Assembly: GCA_019118545.1 (NCBI GenBank)
Contig: DWYT01000160.1
Location: 43,345-107,344 of the forward strand
From: Candidatus Mediterraneibacter merdavium
GTDB lineage: Bacteria; Bacillota; Clostridia; Lachnospirales; Lachnospiraceae
DNA: 64,000 nt
Reading direction: 5' to 3'
Shown in pieces: positions 1 to 9,318 of this stretch. Made by a program: the position numbers and the translations under genes. Below the pieces are notes generated by a model. The model saw only the letters and a list, made by a program, of their open reading frames with translations, was not told the origin of the DNA and searched no databases. The stretch's first letter is position 1, and every line of letters begins with the position of its first letter.

Positions 1-125
1 CCCTTGAGGGAACAGATATTGTCCGCACAGGGAGCCAGTGGATACATTGTGGGCTGGAATTGGATCAGTCAATGGAAGACTATCACGCAGTGCAGTGGGG
101 GCTTAGGAGGGTAGAAATGCCGTAA
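1..125 (+). CDS. 3' end of an unidentified CDS entering from the left edge
   Basis: Frame starting at nt 3 is open to TAA at 123-125 (...TDIVRTGSQWIHCGLELDQSMEDYHAVQWGLRRVEMP*). Too short to assign. Confidence 0.35.
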   Translation, partial: LEGTDIVRTGSQWIHCGLELDQSMEDYHAVQWGLRRVEMP

Positions 126-147
126 TAATCCAATGGTATCCACATGG

Positions 148-1008
148 TCAGGAATTATACTGCGCATATTTCTTCGGCGAGATTCCCACTGCCTTTGTAA
201 ATGCTTTGAGATAATTGCTGTAATCGTTGAATCCGCATGCTTCGCAAGCCTCGTTGACCGAGTACCCCTGACTGAGCAGGGACTTGGACAGAGTGATGCG
301 TTTGGCGGTGATGTATTTGTTGATGGTTGTTCCGGTCGCGGCTTTGAAGATACGGCAGATGTACGAACTGCTCAGATAAAAATGTGAGGAGAGCTCGTCC
401 AAGGACAGGGCGTCCTGCATATGTGCATTGATGTAGGAGAGGATGGCATCCACCTGCGCGTTGTGGGTGTTTGCTGCCTGTGATTCCTCCGCATTTTTAC
501 AGCGCGCGTTGAAAGCACGGTTTAAGAATACCATCAGTTCCAGAAAAACGGCCCGATCCATAATATCCTCCCCGAAACCGTCTGCGGAGGACAGCTTGTG
601 GATGTAGTAAAGGAAACGGTTCTGCTCTTCTGTGGAAAGGTGCATTCTGTGGGGCATGTCTGTGTCACGGAAAGAAAAGCACCGGCTTAAGTCCGTGGCG
701 TTTGTGGAGAGCTCTTTTAAGTATTCCGGATTGATGGACATGACGATGCGTTCGTGCTTCTGGCTGTCAATCTGGGACAGGTAATGGCTTTCGAACTGAT
801 TGATCAGGAAGATATCCCCCTCCTGAATATCATAGAAGCAGTTGTCGATCAGAAACTGCTTTCCCCCACAGATTGAGTAATAGATTTCATAGCAGTCGTG
901 GATGTGCATATCCATCGCTTTTTCATCCTTATACAGGTGTGCGAATGCGAATGAACGGTCTTCCATACACTGGCGCACAGTGTCTTTGCATGAGGGGCAG
1001 GCTTTCAT
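148..1008 (-). CDS. AraC family transcriptional regulator (cupin + HTH)
   Basis: C-terminal double HTH (LSLDELSSHFYLSSSYICRIFKAATG...GFNDYSNYLKAFTKAVGISPKKY). Start at MKACPSC (1008) chosen for its AAAGGAG RBS rather than the 1137 ORF start. Confidence 0.9.
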   Translation of the reverse strand: MKACPSCKDTVRQCMEDRSFAFAHLYKDEKAMDMHIHDCYEIYYSICGGKQFLIDNCFYDIQEGDIFLINQFESHYLSQIDSQKHERIVMSINPEYLKELSTNATDLSRCFSFRDTDMPHRMHLSTEEQNRFLYYIHKLSSADGFGEDIMDRAVFLELMVFLNRAFNARCKNAEESQAANTHNAQVDAILSYINAHMQDALSLDELSSHFYLSSSYICRIFKAATGTTINKYITAKRITLSKSLLSQGYSVNEACEACGFNDYSNYLKAFTKAVGISPKKYAQYNS

Positions 1009-1176
1009 AAACAGGTCATCTCCTTTACGGTATTTTTTATAAGTATATACAGTGTGTTCAAAATTTTCAATATTTATATCAAAAAAACACAAGAAACGGA
1101 ATAAGGTGAATGATATACTATATACAAGCGAAAACAACAGAGCATTATCAGGATCAAATTTTCAGGAGGTTTTAGC

Positions 1177-2040
1177 ATGGAAGTAAGGACAGCCGCTTCA
1201 CCGAGAGACGTGAAGCACTACACAACAGACAGATTAAGAGAGGAATTTCTCATTCAGGATCTGTTTCAGGCAGATGAGATCAAGCTGGTATACAGCCATA
1301 TCGACCGTATTATCACAGGTTCCGCAGTTCCGGTCAATAAAAAACTGGATCTGACGGCGGGAAGTGAATTAAGGGCAGAGTATTTCCTGCAGAGAAGAGA
1401 GATGGGTCTGATCAATATCGGGGGAGACGGTGTTGTGACAGTCGATGGACGCACATATGAGATCAAGGCGCGTGACGGGATGTATATTGGATGCGGTTCA
1501 AAAGACATCTCCTTCGAGAGCAAGGACGCAGCGAACCCGGCGAAGTTCTACCTCAACAGCTGCCCGGCGCACACAGAGTACCCGACAGTACATATCAAGC
1601 TGGAGGGCGAGCCGGAGGAAGGCGTTGTCATCGTAAAAGATGAGAACAAGGTTGAGCTTGGAACACTTGAGGACTCCAACCACAGAGTGATCAACAAATA
1701 CATTGTAACAGGACAGGTGCAGAGCTGCCAGCTTGCAATGGGACTGACGAAGCTCCTTCCGGGAAGCGTATGGAACACAATGCCTGCCCACACACATGAC
1801 AGACGTATGGAGGTATATCTGTATTTTGATATGGAAGACGACGCGTTTGTTGTGCATTACATGGGCGAGCCTCAGGAGACGCGCCACATCATCATGCACA
1901 ATCAGGAGGCGGTCATCTCTCCGAGCTGGTCCATCCATTCCGGATGCGGTTCCAGAGCATATACATTCATCTGGGGAATGTGCGGTGAGAATCAGGACTA
2001 CGGCGATATGGACAATATTGAGAACAAAGATCTGAGATAA
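1177..2040 (+). CDS. kduI: 5-dehydro-4-deoxy-D-glucuronate isomerase
   Basis: Full-length KduI-like protein (MEVRTAASPRDVKHYTTDRLREEFLI...; PAHTHDRRMEVYLYF); RBS aggagg. Confidence 0.95.
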   Translation: MEVRTAASPRDVKHYTTDRLREEFLIQDLFQADEIKLVYSHIDRIITGSAVPVNKKLDLTAGSELRAEYFLQRREMGLINIGGDGVVTVDGRTYEIKARDGMYIGCGSKDISFESKDAANPAKFYLNSCPAHTEYPTVHIKLEGEPEEGVVIVKDENKVELGTLEDSNHRVINKYIVTGQVQSCQLAMGLTKLLPGSVWNTMPAHTHDRRMEVYLYFDMEDDAFVVHYMGEPQETRHIIMHNQEAVISPSWSIHSGCGSRAYTFIWGMCGENQDYGDMDNIENKDLR

Positions 2041-2065
2041 AGGATTTAGAGAGGAGAGAAAGAAA

Positions 2066-2860
2066 ATGGTAAACTTTTCACTGGAAGGTAAAATCGCCCT
2101 TGTGACAGGCGCATCTTATGGAATTGGTTTCGGCATCGCGTCCGCATACGCAGAGGCAGGTGCAACGATCTGTTTTAATGATATCAGTCAGGAGAAAGTT
2201 GATATGGGTCTTGCTTCTTACAAAGAGGCAGGTATCGAGGCTCACGGCTATGTGTGCGACGTGACGGACGAAGCGCAGGTTAAGGAAATGGTGGCGAAGA
2301 TCAGCGAGGAAGTCGGAGCGATCGACATTCTGGTAAATAACGCGGGCATCATCATGAGAAAACCGATGCTCGAGATGGGGGCGGACGAGTTCCGCAAAGT
2401 AATCGACGTTGACTTAAACGCTCCGTTCATCCTTTCCAAAGCTGTGATTCCGGGCATGATTGAGAAGGGACACGGCAAGATCATCAACATCTGCTCCATG
2501 ATGAGCGAACTTGGACGCGAGACTGTGTCCGCATATGCGGCGGCAAAGGGCGGACTTAAGATGCTTACAAGAAACATCTGCTCTGAGTACGGCGAGTACA
2601 ATATCCAGTGCAATGGTATCGGACCGGGATACATCGCGACTCCGCAGACGGCTCCTCTTCGCGAGCGTCAGGCTGACGGAAGCAGACATCCGTTTGACCA
2701 GTTCATCGTGTCAAAGACACCGGCGGCAAGATGGGGCAATCCGGAAGACCTTCAGGGGCCTGCAGTGTTCCTTGCTTCCGACGCTTCTGATTTCGTGAAC
2801 GGACACATCCTGTATGTGGACGGAGGTATCCTCGCTTATATCGGCAAACAGCCGGAATAA
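2066..2860 (+). CDS. kduD: SDR family 2-deoxy-D-gluconate 3-dehydrogenase / gluconate 5-dehydrogenase
   Basis: Rossmann motif TGASYGIGFGIA, NNAG, YAAAKGG; adjacent to kduI. The symbol rests partly on context. Confidence 0.8.
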   Translation: MVNFSLEGKIALVTGASYGIGFGIASAYAEAGATICFNDISQEKVDMGLASYKEAGIEAHGYVCDVTDEAQVKEMVAKISEEVGAIDILVNNAGIIMRKPMLEMGADEFRKVIDVDLNAPFILSKAVIPGMIEKGHGKIINICSMMSELGRETVSAYAAAKGGLKMLTRNICSEYGEYNIQCNGIGPGYIATPQTAPLRERQADGSRHPFDQFIVSKTPAARWGNPEDLQGPAVFLASDASDFVNGHILYVDGGILAYIGKQPE

Positions 2861-2870
2861 TGAAATAGCA

Positions 2871-2918
2871 ACAAGGCCTGCGCATCAGAGATTTCGTCCA
2901 TGATGCGGCAGGCCTTGT
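2871..2918. terminator. Bidirectional hairpin between convergent kduD and the IclR gene
   Basis: Perfect 10-bp arms ACAAGGCCTG...CAGGCCTTGT plus inner CATC/GATG. Confidence 0.6.
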
Positions 2919-2924
2919 GCAAAG

Positions 2925-3686
2925 CTACCGGGCAAGATTTTCGGCCATCTCTTTTGCCGTCCCAAGCACATAGTCTGCCAGCTCACGGATCCGCCCGTCG
3001 TCCATGCGGCTGACAGGAGCTGAGATGCTGAAAGCATATTTTGTATCCCCCATTGGGACTTTTAAGCTGCACGCGATGCACCGGACGCCGATCTGATTTT
3101 CCTCGTTATCCAGAGCGTATCCCTGTTGTCTTATCTGTTCAAGCTCTTTTTTGAACTCTTCGTGGTCTGTGATCGTGTGTTCTGTGAGGGCGCAGATATC
3201 GCTGGTGTTCCATATCTCTTCTGCCTCCCAGTCTTCCATCCGGGCCATCATAGCCTTGCCTACACCGGAGCAGTAAAGAGGGATTCTGCTTCCGATGCGG
3301 GACACCATCTGCATCCCGTTGTTGAAGGCCTCCACCTTGTCGATATACACAGCGTCTGTCCCGTCCCGCTCTACGAAATGGACGGTCTCCCCGCTGGCTT
3401 CCATCAGCCTGCGCAGGTAAGGGCGCACACTCTGCAGGATGTCTACTTTGCTCATGATGCGGGTTGCTATATCTACGATCTTAAATGTAGGCTCATATTT
3501 TCCGTTCGCGGGATTTTGTCTGGCGTATCCCATATAGATCAGAGAGTTTAATACTCTGTGGGCGGTCGTTTTGTTCAATCCTAAAGTGTCGCTCAGTTCC
3601 ATCAGACCGATGCTCCCGGTATCAGCGAGCAGTTCAAGAGTCTGAAAAAGGCGTCCCGCCACCTGAATGGGATTTTTTTGTTCCAT
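2925..3686 (-). CDS. IclR family transcriptional regulator (KdgR-like)
   Basis: N-terminal wHTH (RLFQTLELLADTGSIGLMELSDTLGLNKTTAHRVLNSL) and IclR effector domain; divergent from eda-kdgK. Confidence 0.9.
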   Translation of the reverse strand: MEQKNPIQVAGRLFQTLELLADTGSIGLMELSDTLGLNKTTAHRVLNSLIYMGYARQNPANGKYEPTFKIVDIATRIMSKVDILQSVRPYLRRLMEASGETVHFVERDGTDAVYIDKVEAFNNGMQMVSRIGSRIPLYCSGVGKAMMARMEDWEAEEIWNTSDICALTEHTITDHEEFKKELEQIRQQGYALDNEENQIGVRCIACSLKVPMGDTKYAFSISAPVSRMDDGRIRELADYVLGTAKEMAENLAR

Positions 3687-3798
3687 GGTTTAGCTCCTTT
3701 GATATTTTTCTGTCATTGTTCCATATTATGAAAGTAATGATACCACGAAACGGCATTAAGTTCAAGCCTGTGCATTTTCTTATTTTTTCTTTGTTTTT

Positions 3799-3839
3799 CT
3801 ACTTGACATTTTCGCAGAGCGTATTATACTTTCAAGTAG
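3799..3839 (+). promoter_or_regulatory. Promoter of eda-kdgK bracketed by an inverted repeat
   Basis: TTGACA 3803-3808, 16-nt spacer, TATACT 3825-3830. Perfect 8-bp IR CTACTTGA/TCAAGTAG at 3799-3806 and 3832-3839. Confidence 0.65.
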
Positions 3840-3894
3840 GATGTATCACATCGAGAAACATGATTTCATATTGTGAAACAAAAGGAGAAGGAAA

Positions 3895-4536
3895 ATGAAT
3901 GAAGTGTTAAAACAGATCGAAGAGATCGGTATCGTTCCTGTCGTTGTTTTGAATGACGCGAAAGACGCGGAGCCTCTTGCTCAGGCACTCTGCGAGGGAG
4001 GTCTTCCGTGCGCGGAGGTGACATTCCGTACAGACGCGGCGGAGGAATCGATCCGTATCATGGCTGAGAAGTTCCCGGATATGCTGGTGGGCGCGGGTAC
4101 AGTGCTGACAACAGAGCAGGTTGACCGCGCGGTGGCAGCAGGAGCGAAATTCATCGTAAGTCCGGGACTGAACCCGAAGGTCGTAAAGTACTGTGTTGAA
4201 AAAGGGATCCTCATCACACCGGGATGCGCAAATCCGAGCGACGTAGAGCAGGCCATCGAGAACGGACTTGAGGTCGTAAAGTTCTTTCCGGCAGAGCAGG
4301 CTGGCGGTCTGGCATACATCAAAGCCATCGCAGCTCCGTATGTAGGGATGAAGTTCATGCCCACAGGCGGCATCAACCCGAAGAATGTAAAAGAGTATCT
4401 TGCATATGACAGGATCCTTGCCTGCGGCGGAAGCTGGATGGTAAAGGGCGACCTTGTCAAGGCGGGCGAGTTTGACAAGATCAAAGAACTCGTGAAAGAA
4501 GCAGTAGAGATCGTAAAAGAAAGCAGAGGTAAATAA
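3895..4536 (+). CDS. eda: Bifunctional 4-hydroxy-2-oxoglutarate/KDPG aldolase
   Basis: KDPG aldolase motifs (EVTFRTDAA, GAGTVLT, FFPAEQAGG, PTGGI). Confidence 0.95.
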   Translation: MNEVLKQIEEIGIVPVVVLNDAKDAEPLAQALCEGGLPCAEVTFRTDAAEESIRIMAEKFPDMLVGAGTVLTTEQVDRAVAAGAKFIVSPGLNPKVVKYCVEKGILITPGCANPSDVEQAIENGLEVVKFFPAEQAGGLAYIKAIAAPYVGMKFMPTGGINPKNVKEYLAYDRILACGGSWMVKGDLVKAGEFDKIKELVKEAVEIVKESRGK

Positions 4537-4538
4537 GA

Positions 4539-5564
4539 ATGTCAAAGAAAGTTATCACATTTGGTGAAATCATGTTAAGGCTTGCTCCGGAAGGGTATTA
4601 CCGTTTCGTACAGGCGGATACCTTCGGCGCTACATATGGCGGAGGGGAGGCGAACGTGGCTGTCTCCCTTGCAAACTACGGATTCGACGCGAAGTTCGTG
4701 ACAAAGCTCCCGAAGCATGAGATCGGACAGGCTGCTGTCAACTCTTTAAGAAAATACGGAGTTGACACATCTTACATTGCGCGCGGCGGCGACAGAGTGG
4801 GTATCTACTTTTTGGAAAAAGGCGCTTCACAGCGTCCGTCCAAAGTTATCTATGACCGCGCGGGATCTTCTATCGCGACTGCTTCCACGGCGGATTTCAA
4901 CTGGAAAGAGATCTTCGACGGAGCAGAGTGGTTCCACTTTACCGGCATCACACCGGCGCTCAACGATGAGGTGGCGGCTATCTGCCTCGAGGCATGCAAG
5001 GCGGCGAAGGAAGCGGGCGTCATGATCTCCTGTGACCTGAACTACAGAAATAAACTGTGGTCCAAAGAGAAAGCAGGACAGGTGATGGGCGAGCTGTGCC
5101 AGTATGTTGACGTATGTATCGCCAACGAGGAGGATGCTTCTGATGTATTCGGCATCAAGGCTGCTGACACAGATGTGACGAAGGGTGAAGTAAACCATGA
5201 AGGCTACAAAGATGTGGCAAAACAGCTTGCAGACAGATTCGGATTCTCCAAAGTGGCTATCACGCTGCGCGAGTCCATCTCTGCAAATGACAATAAATGG
5301 TCTGCTATGCTCTATGACGGAACAGACTACTACTTCAGCAAGAAATACACGATGCACATCGTTGACCGTGTGGGCGGCGGCGACAGCTTCGGCGGCGGCC
5401 TGATCTGTGCGTGTCTTAACGGATATGATTCTCAGGCAACGATCGAGTTCGCGGTTGCGGCTTCCTGCCTGAAACATTCTATCGAAGGAGACTTCAACAT
5501 GGTATCCATGGATGAGGTGCTCAAGCTGGCGGGCGGAGATGCTTCCGGACGTGTCCAGAGATAA
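4539..5564 (+). CDS. kdgK: 2-dehydro-3-deoxygluconokinase (PfkB family)
   Basis: PfkB sugar kinase: GGGEANVAVSLANYG, DLNYRNKLW, VDRVGGGDSFGGG. Confidence 0.93.
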   Translation: MSKKVITFGEIMLRLAPEGYYRFVQADTFGATYGGGEANVAVSLANYGFDAKFVTKLPKHEIGQAAVNSLRKYGVDTSYIARGGDRVGIYFLEKGASQRPSKVIYDRAGSSIATASTADFNWKEIFDGAEWFHFTGITPALNDEVAAICLEACKAAKEAGVMISCDLNYRNKLWSKEKAGQVMGELCQYVDVCIANEEDASDVFGIKAADTDVTKGEVNHEGYKDVAKQLADRFGFSKVAITLRESISANDNKWSAMLYDGTDYYFSKKYTMHIVDRVGGGDSFGGGLICACLNGYDSQATIEFAVAASCLKHSIEGDFNMVSMDEVLKLAGGDASGRVQR

Positions 5565-5605
5565 TCTTTGATGACGTGAAATTTATATAAACCCAACCTT
5601 TTCGG

Positions 5606-5637
5606 GGATGCTGTCTGCCATGCAGCATCCCCACTTT
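5606..5637 (+). terminator. Rho-independent terminator after kdgK
   Basis: GGGGATGCTG...CAGCATCCCC stem followed by a T-rich stretch. Confidence 0.75.
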
Positions 5638-5833
5638 TATTTCTGCGGGCAGCGGGCCAAGCGCGTATGCCTGCATCGGCGTCTTTGGCTGCTCCACCGG
5701 CAGTGATGGGTGGTTGCTTTTATGGAGTGAAACAGATGACGCGGGGTTGTGCTCGTCCGGCTCCTGTGATAAAATTTACCTGACAGTTCATATTCCAGCC
5801 GGAATGAGGGTGGGGCTTTGCGGAGGGTATGCC

Positions 5834-6412
5834 ATGATAGATGACGCGATAGAATTTGCAACGAAGGCGCATGAAGGACAGTTTCGGAAAGGGACGAGGA
5901 GACCGTATATCGTCCACCCCGTTGAGGTGGCGGATATCGTTTCTGCGATGACAAATGATGAGGAAGTGATCTGCGCGGCGGTGCTGCATGATACGATTGA
6001 GGATTGCCGGGGGATTACAAAGGATGTTTTAAAGCTCAGGTTTGGCAGCCGTGTTGCGGACATTGTGGTGCAGGAAAGCGAGGATAAGTCCCGCACATGG
6101 GAGGAGCGTAAAGGCGCCACGATCAACCGTCTTAAGGACGCGCCCTTGGAAGTGCAGATGATCGGTCTTGCGGACAAGCTGTCCAATATGCGTGATATTG
6201 ACAGAGATTATCCGGGAGCAGGGGATGCGTTGTGGAGCCGTTTTCGCATGCAGAGCAAGGAGGCTCTTGCGTGGTATTACAAGAGCATTCGCGATGTGCT
6301 GGAGAAGCCTTTTAAAGGAGTGCCGGCATATGAGGAATACTGCCGTTTGGTCGATAAGAATTTTGGCCCGGGTCCGGCGCATACCGGATGGAGACGGCCG
6401 GAACAACCATAA
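5834..6412 (+). CDS. HD-domain phosphohydrolase, RelA/SpoT-type HD family
   Basis: MIDDAIEFATKAHEGQFRKGTRRPYIVHPVEVA...AAVLHDTIED. Start at 5834 follows ggaggg; the longer ORF from 5714 is not supported. Confidence 0.85.
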   Translation: MIDDAIEFATKAHEGQFRKGTRRPYIVHPVEVADIVSAMTNDEEVICAAVLHDTIEDCRGITKDVLKLRFGSRVADIVVQESEDKSRTWEERKGATINRLKDAPLEVQMIGLADKLSNMRDIDRDYPGAGDALWSRFRMQSKEALAWYYKSIRDVLEKPFKGVPAYEEYCRLVDKNFGPGPAHTGWRRPEQP

Positions 6413-6460
6413 AACAACAAAATGCACGGATCAGGCTTGGGATGATATTTTGTTTTCGGC

Positions 6461-6976
6461 CTAAGGCTCCCGAAACAGTCCGATATCCGGGGGCAGAAAG
6501 GTAAACAGAAAGAAAGCCAGAGCAAGAAGAATAGTCAGTGCGGCGATCAGTTTTTGCATCCGGTATATGCGGTCGGATGACTCTAGTTTCCGTGCAGTAT
6601 AAAATACGGCGGCAACCGCAATAAAAAAGATCGCGATGTCTATGAAAGACACGTTTCGTCCTAAGACGCCTGAGTAAGTGTAGAAGAGGACAGTGATCAG
6701 GAAAGTGCCGATGAGATTGCCTGCGAGGAGGGCGGGGCGCAAGGAAGGATACGCCTTGCGTATGGCTGGCGGCATGAACAGGGACCAGAGCAGGACAGGG
6801 AAGAAAACCAGCTTCATGTGTTCCCATGTGGATTCATTTACCGGAGAAAAGAGGGCGATCACCCGGTTCTCCCCGCTCCATTCATAGAAAAAGTGCGAGA
6901 GAGTTCCAAGTATGGCAGTGAAGATAAGACCTGCGATGAGATAATATCTGACGGATTTACTGACGTTCTGTTCCAT
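6461..6976 (-). CDS. Multi-pass membrane protein (DUF6512-like)
   Basis: Hydrophobic TM segments; start MEQNVSKSVRYYL chosen over the longer ORF. Family name is from memory. Confidence 0.6.
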   Translation of the reverse strand: MEQNVSKSVRYYLIAGLIFTAILGTLSHFFYEWSGENRVIALFSPVNESTWEHMKLVFFPVLLWSLFMPPAIRKAYPSLRPALLAGNLIGTFLITVLFYTYSGVLGRNVSFIDIAIFFIAVAAVFYTARKLESSDRIYRMQKLIAALTILLALAFFLFTFLPPDIGLFREP

Positions 6977-7051
6977 AAAATTACCCCCGTATACTGTAAC
7001 AGTGATGTGCTCTATTACAGTATGCGGGGGTAGGTTGTTTTTATACATTGA

Positions 7052-8455
7052 TCAGTTCCAGAAGTCGGTTCTGTCTTTCAATTCGATATCCGCCGCCTTG
7101 AACACAGGGTCTTTTCCGGCTTTTTTCTGTTTTATATAATCGTGCATGGCACGGATCGACGGCCCGCCGAGGATAAGGATGACAGGCAGGTTGATCAGCG
7201 CCATCAATCCCATGAGTACGTCAGCGGTATTCCATACAAGTCCAAACTCCATGGTCGCCCCGGCCAGAACAATGAGTGCCGCCACGATACGGAAACCAGT
7301 GATCAGAGCTTTGCCGGGTTTTCTTCCACAGAGGAATTTCAATCCCATCTCAGCGTAATAAAAGTTCCCGATCAGCGTGGTGAAGGCGAACAGGCAGAGC
7401 GCGATGGTAATAAATATTGTGCCGAATCCGCCCAGAGAGTTGGAAGCGGCGGCCTGTACCCACGTCATGCCGGCAATGTCTTCGGACGGCGCCACTCCTG
7501 AACAGAGAAGCATAAACGCTGTGGCAGAGCAGATGAGAAGGGTGTCGATAAATACAGAGAGCATCTGCACCAACCCCTGCTTTACCGGGTGGGAGACTGC
7601 CGCGCTGGCAGCCGCGTTGGGAGCGGAACCCACACCCGCCTCATTGGAGAAAAGTCCTCTCTTGATACCCTGCATAACGCAGGAGCCGGCGAATCCGCCG
7701 AAGATCGCCTGAATGTCAAAGGCATTTCCGAAGATGTCGGCAAACATCTTCGGGATCGCCTGATAATGGGTCGCAACGATGAAAAGGGCGACGGCGAGGT
7801 AAAAGATACCCATTGCCGGGACAAGCACTCCCGTGATCTTTGAGATCTGCTTACTCCCGCCGAAGATTGCCGCAGCGAAGACGAGCGCAAGGATGAGTCC
7901 CACGATGATCGGAGTATAGTTTTCGTTAAAAAAACTGTATGTGCGGAAGGAATCTGCGATGTTAAAGGACGCCACAAGATTGAATCCGCCCATGTAGGTC
8001 ATAATAAGCACGACCGCAAAGAGCGCGCCGATCCAGTGCTTTTTAAGCGCTGCCTGAATATAGTAGGCGGGACCTCCGTAGGAGCTGCCGTCTTCCGCGC
8101 GGTGCTTGTAGATCTGAGCCAGTGTGCTCTCGATGAACGCGGAGGCGCTGCCGAGGATCGCGGTCAGCCACATCCAGAATACGGCCCCCGCACCGCCCAG
8201 ACAGATGGCAGTGGAGATACCGGCGATATTTCCTGTCCCTACACGGGAGGCAGTGGATACCATGAGCGCCTGAAAGGACGAAAGTCCGTTCTTGTCATTG
8301 CCGGGTTGTGCCACAACACGGAGTGATTCGATGAACATGCGGAACTGTACAAACCGCGTCCGGAATGAAAACCAGATGCCTGCCCCGAGAAGCAGGATGA
8401 TCAGGATATAGCTGTACAGCAGATCGCTTAGTGTGTTGATGATTTCTGCAAACAT
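7052..8455 (-). CDS. Alanine/glycine:cation symporter (AGCS family)
   Basis: AGCS signatures: GAVFWMWLTAILGSASAFIESTLAQIYK, GLFSNEAGVGSAPNAAASA. Confidence 0.93.
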   Translation of the reverse strand: MFAEIINTLSDLLYSYILIILLLGAGIWFSFRTRFVQFRMFIESLRVVAQPGNDKNGLSSFQALMVSTASRVGTGNIAGISTAICLGGAGAVFWMWLTAILGSASAFIESTLAQIYKHRAEDGSSYGGPAYYIQAALKKHWIGALFAVVLIMTYMGGFNLVASFNIADSFRTYSFFNENYTPIIVGLILALVFAAAIFGGSKQISKITGVLVPAMGIFYLAVALFIVATHYQAIPKMFADIFGNAFDIQAIFGGFAGSCVMQGIKRGLFSNEAGVGSAPNAAASAAVSHPVKQGLVQMLSVFIDTLLICSATAFMLLCSGVAPSEDIAGMTWVQAAASNSLGGFGTIFITIALCLFAFTTLIGNFYYAEMGLKFLCGRKPGKALITGFRIVAALIVLAGATMEFGLVWNTADVLMGLMALINLPVILILGGPSIRAMHDYIKQKKAGKDPVFKAADIELKDRTDFWN

Positions 8456-8649
8456 TGTATTTTCCTCTCTTTCTCTAGGCGCTTTATAACAGGGCGCCCC
8501 ACTGATGTAGGCTTCCCGGTGTGAGAGTTTCGGTGTAAACGCTTGATATCACCGTAAAGCCACAGTCGGTTATTTATTATATAACAAGGGGGCGGTTTTG
8601 TCCAGAAAAGCAAAATATCCGAAAGCGGCGGAAACATTTGAAGTTCAGT

Positions 8650-8856
8650 CAGCGGTAGGGAGCGGCCACGCTGTTCCGCTCCGGAATCTGGGAATATCTA
8701 ACGGGATGAGAAGCTGTTTAAAGGCAAAGCAGTGTGAGAGGCAACTCGGCTTCGCCTCAGACAATCCCCTCACACTGCTTAACAACACCTACCCATCCCG
8801 GTAAGATATTCCGACAGATTCCTTCAAAGTCACAGCGAGGCCGCTCCCTACCGCTG
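8650..8856. repeat. Long near-palindromic hairpin element (intergenic)
   Basis: 18-bp perfect arms CAGCGGTAGGGAGCGGCC (8650-8667) / GGCCGCTCCCTACCGCTG (8839-8856). Nested arms: GGAATCTG/CAGATTCC, AATATCT/AGATATT, CGGGATG/CATCCCG, AAGCAGTGTGAG/CTCACACTGCTT. Confidence 0.85.
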
Positions 8857-9081
8857 CTGCTCCTTTCAAATTCACCGCCCGCTTCCCACGGTACAAAGCG
8901 GAAATGCCGCTGAATTAAATGGCCGAAATATTACGCAGCGGGGTCTTTGAGTCAAGAACGCTTTATCTTGAGCAACTGAGAAAACTAAATGCTTGAAGAA
9001 TCTTTCGGGGCGGGTGAAGGAACTGAGGGTGACTTCGTAAGGGGATTAGTAAAACTCAGAGTTTCGGGGATGTCCCTTAGG

Positions 9082-9127
9082 ACTGCCGATGGAATTGTCT
9101 GACCGAAGGGAGTTGTCCATCGGCAGT
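9082..9127. repeat. Perfect 12-bp inverted repeat
   Basis: ACTGCCGATGGA (9082-9093) / TCCATCGGCAGT (9116-9127). Confidence 0.7.
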
Positions 9128-9132
9128 TCTGC

Positions 9133-9212
9133 TTTTCGGACATAGCCGGAACCTGTAGTTTTTCTTATTCCCTGTAGCGGAATCCCGGCAGTCCTTCATC
9201 TGCTCCGAATAC
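9133..9212. repeat. Copy A of a dispersed repeat
   Basis: tttcggacatagccggaacctgt...ctgtagcggaatcccggcagtccttca..gctccgaatac matches 63479-63557 at roughly 90% by eye. Confidence 0.8.
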
Positions 9213-9318
9213 ATTCTGCAATCTTTTGATCATGACGTCAGTCTTTGCATCATGGGCAGGATTGTGTTATCCTATACTAGTATGGGATGATATTGCATGA
9301 AAGCGAGGAGGAAGCATC

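Noticed and set aside
3716-3898. 60-aa ORF between the IclR gene and eda
   Set aside because: Overlaps the operators and promoter of eda-kdgK; apparent hydrophobicity is due to T-rich promoter DNA.
4827-5477. 216-aa antisense ORF in kdgK
   Set aside because: Opposite a clear PfkB kinase; GC-driven open frame.
8428-8804. Small ORFs 8428-8637 (-) and 8598-8804 (+)
   Set aside because: They run through the inverted-repeat hairpin element and lack RBS or family signals.
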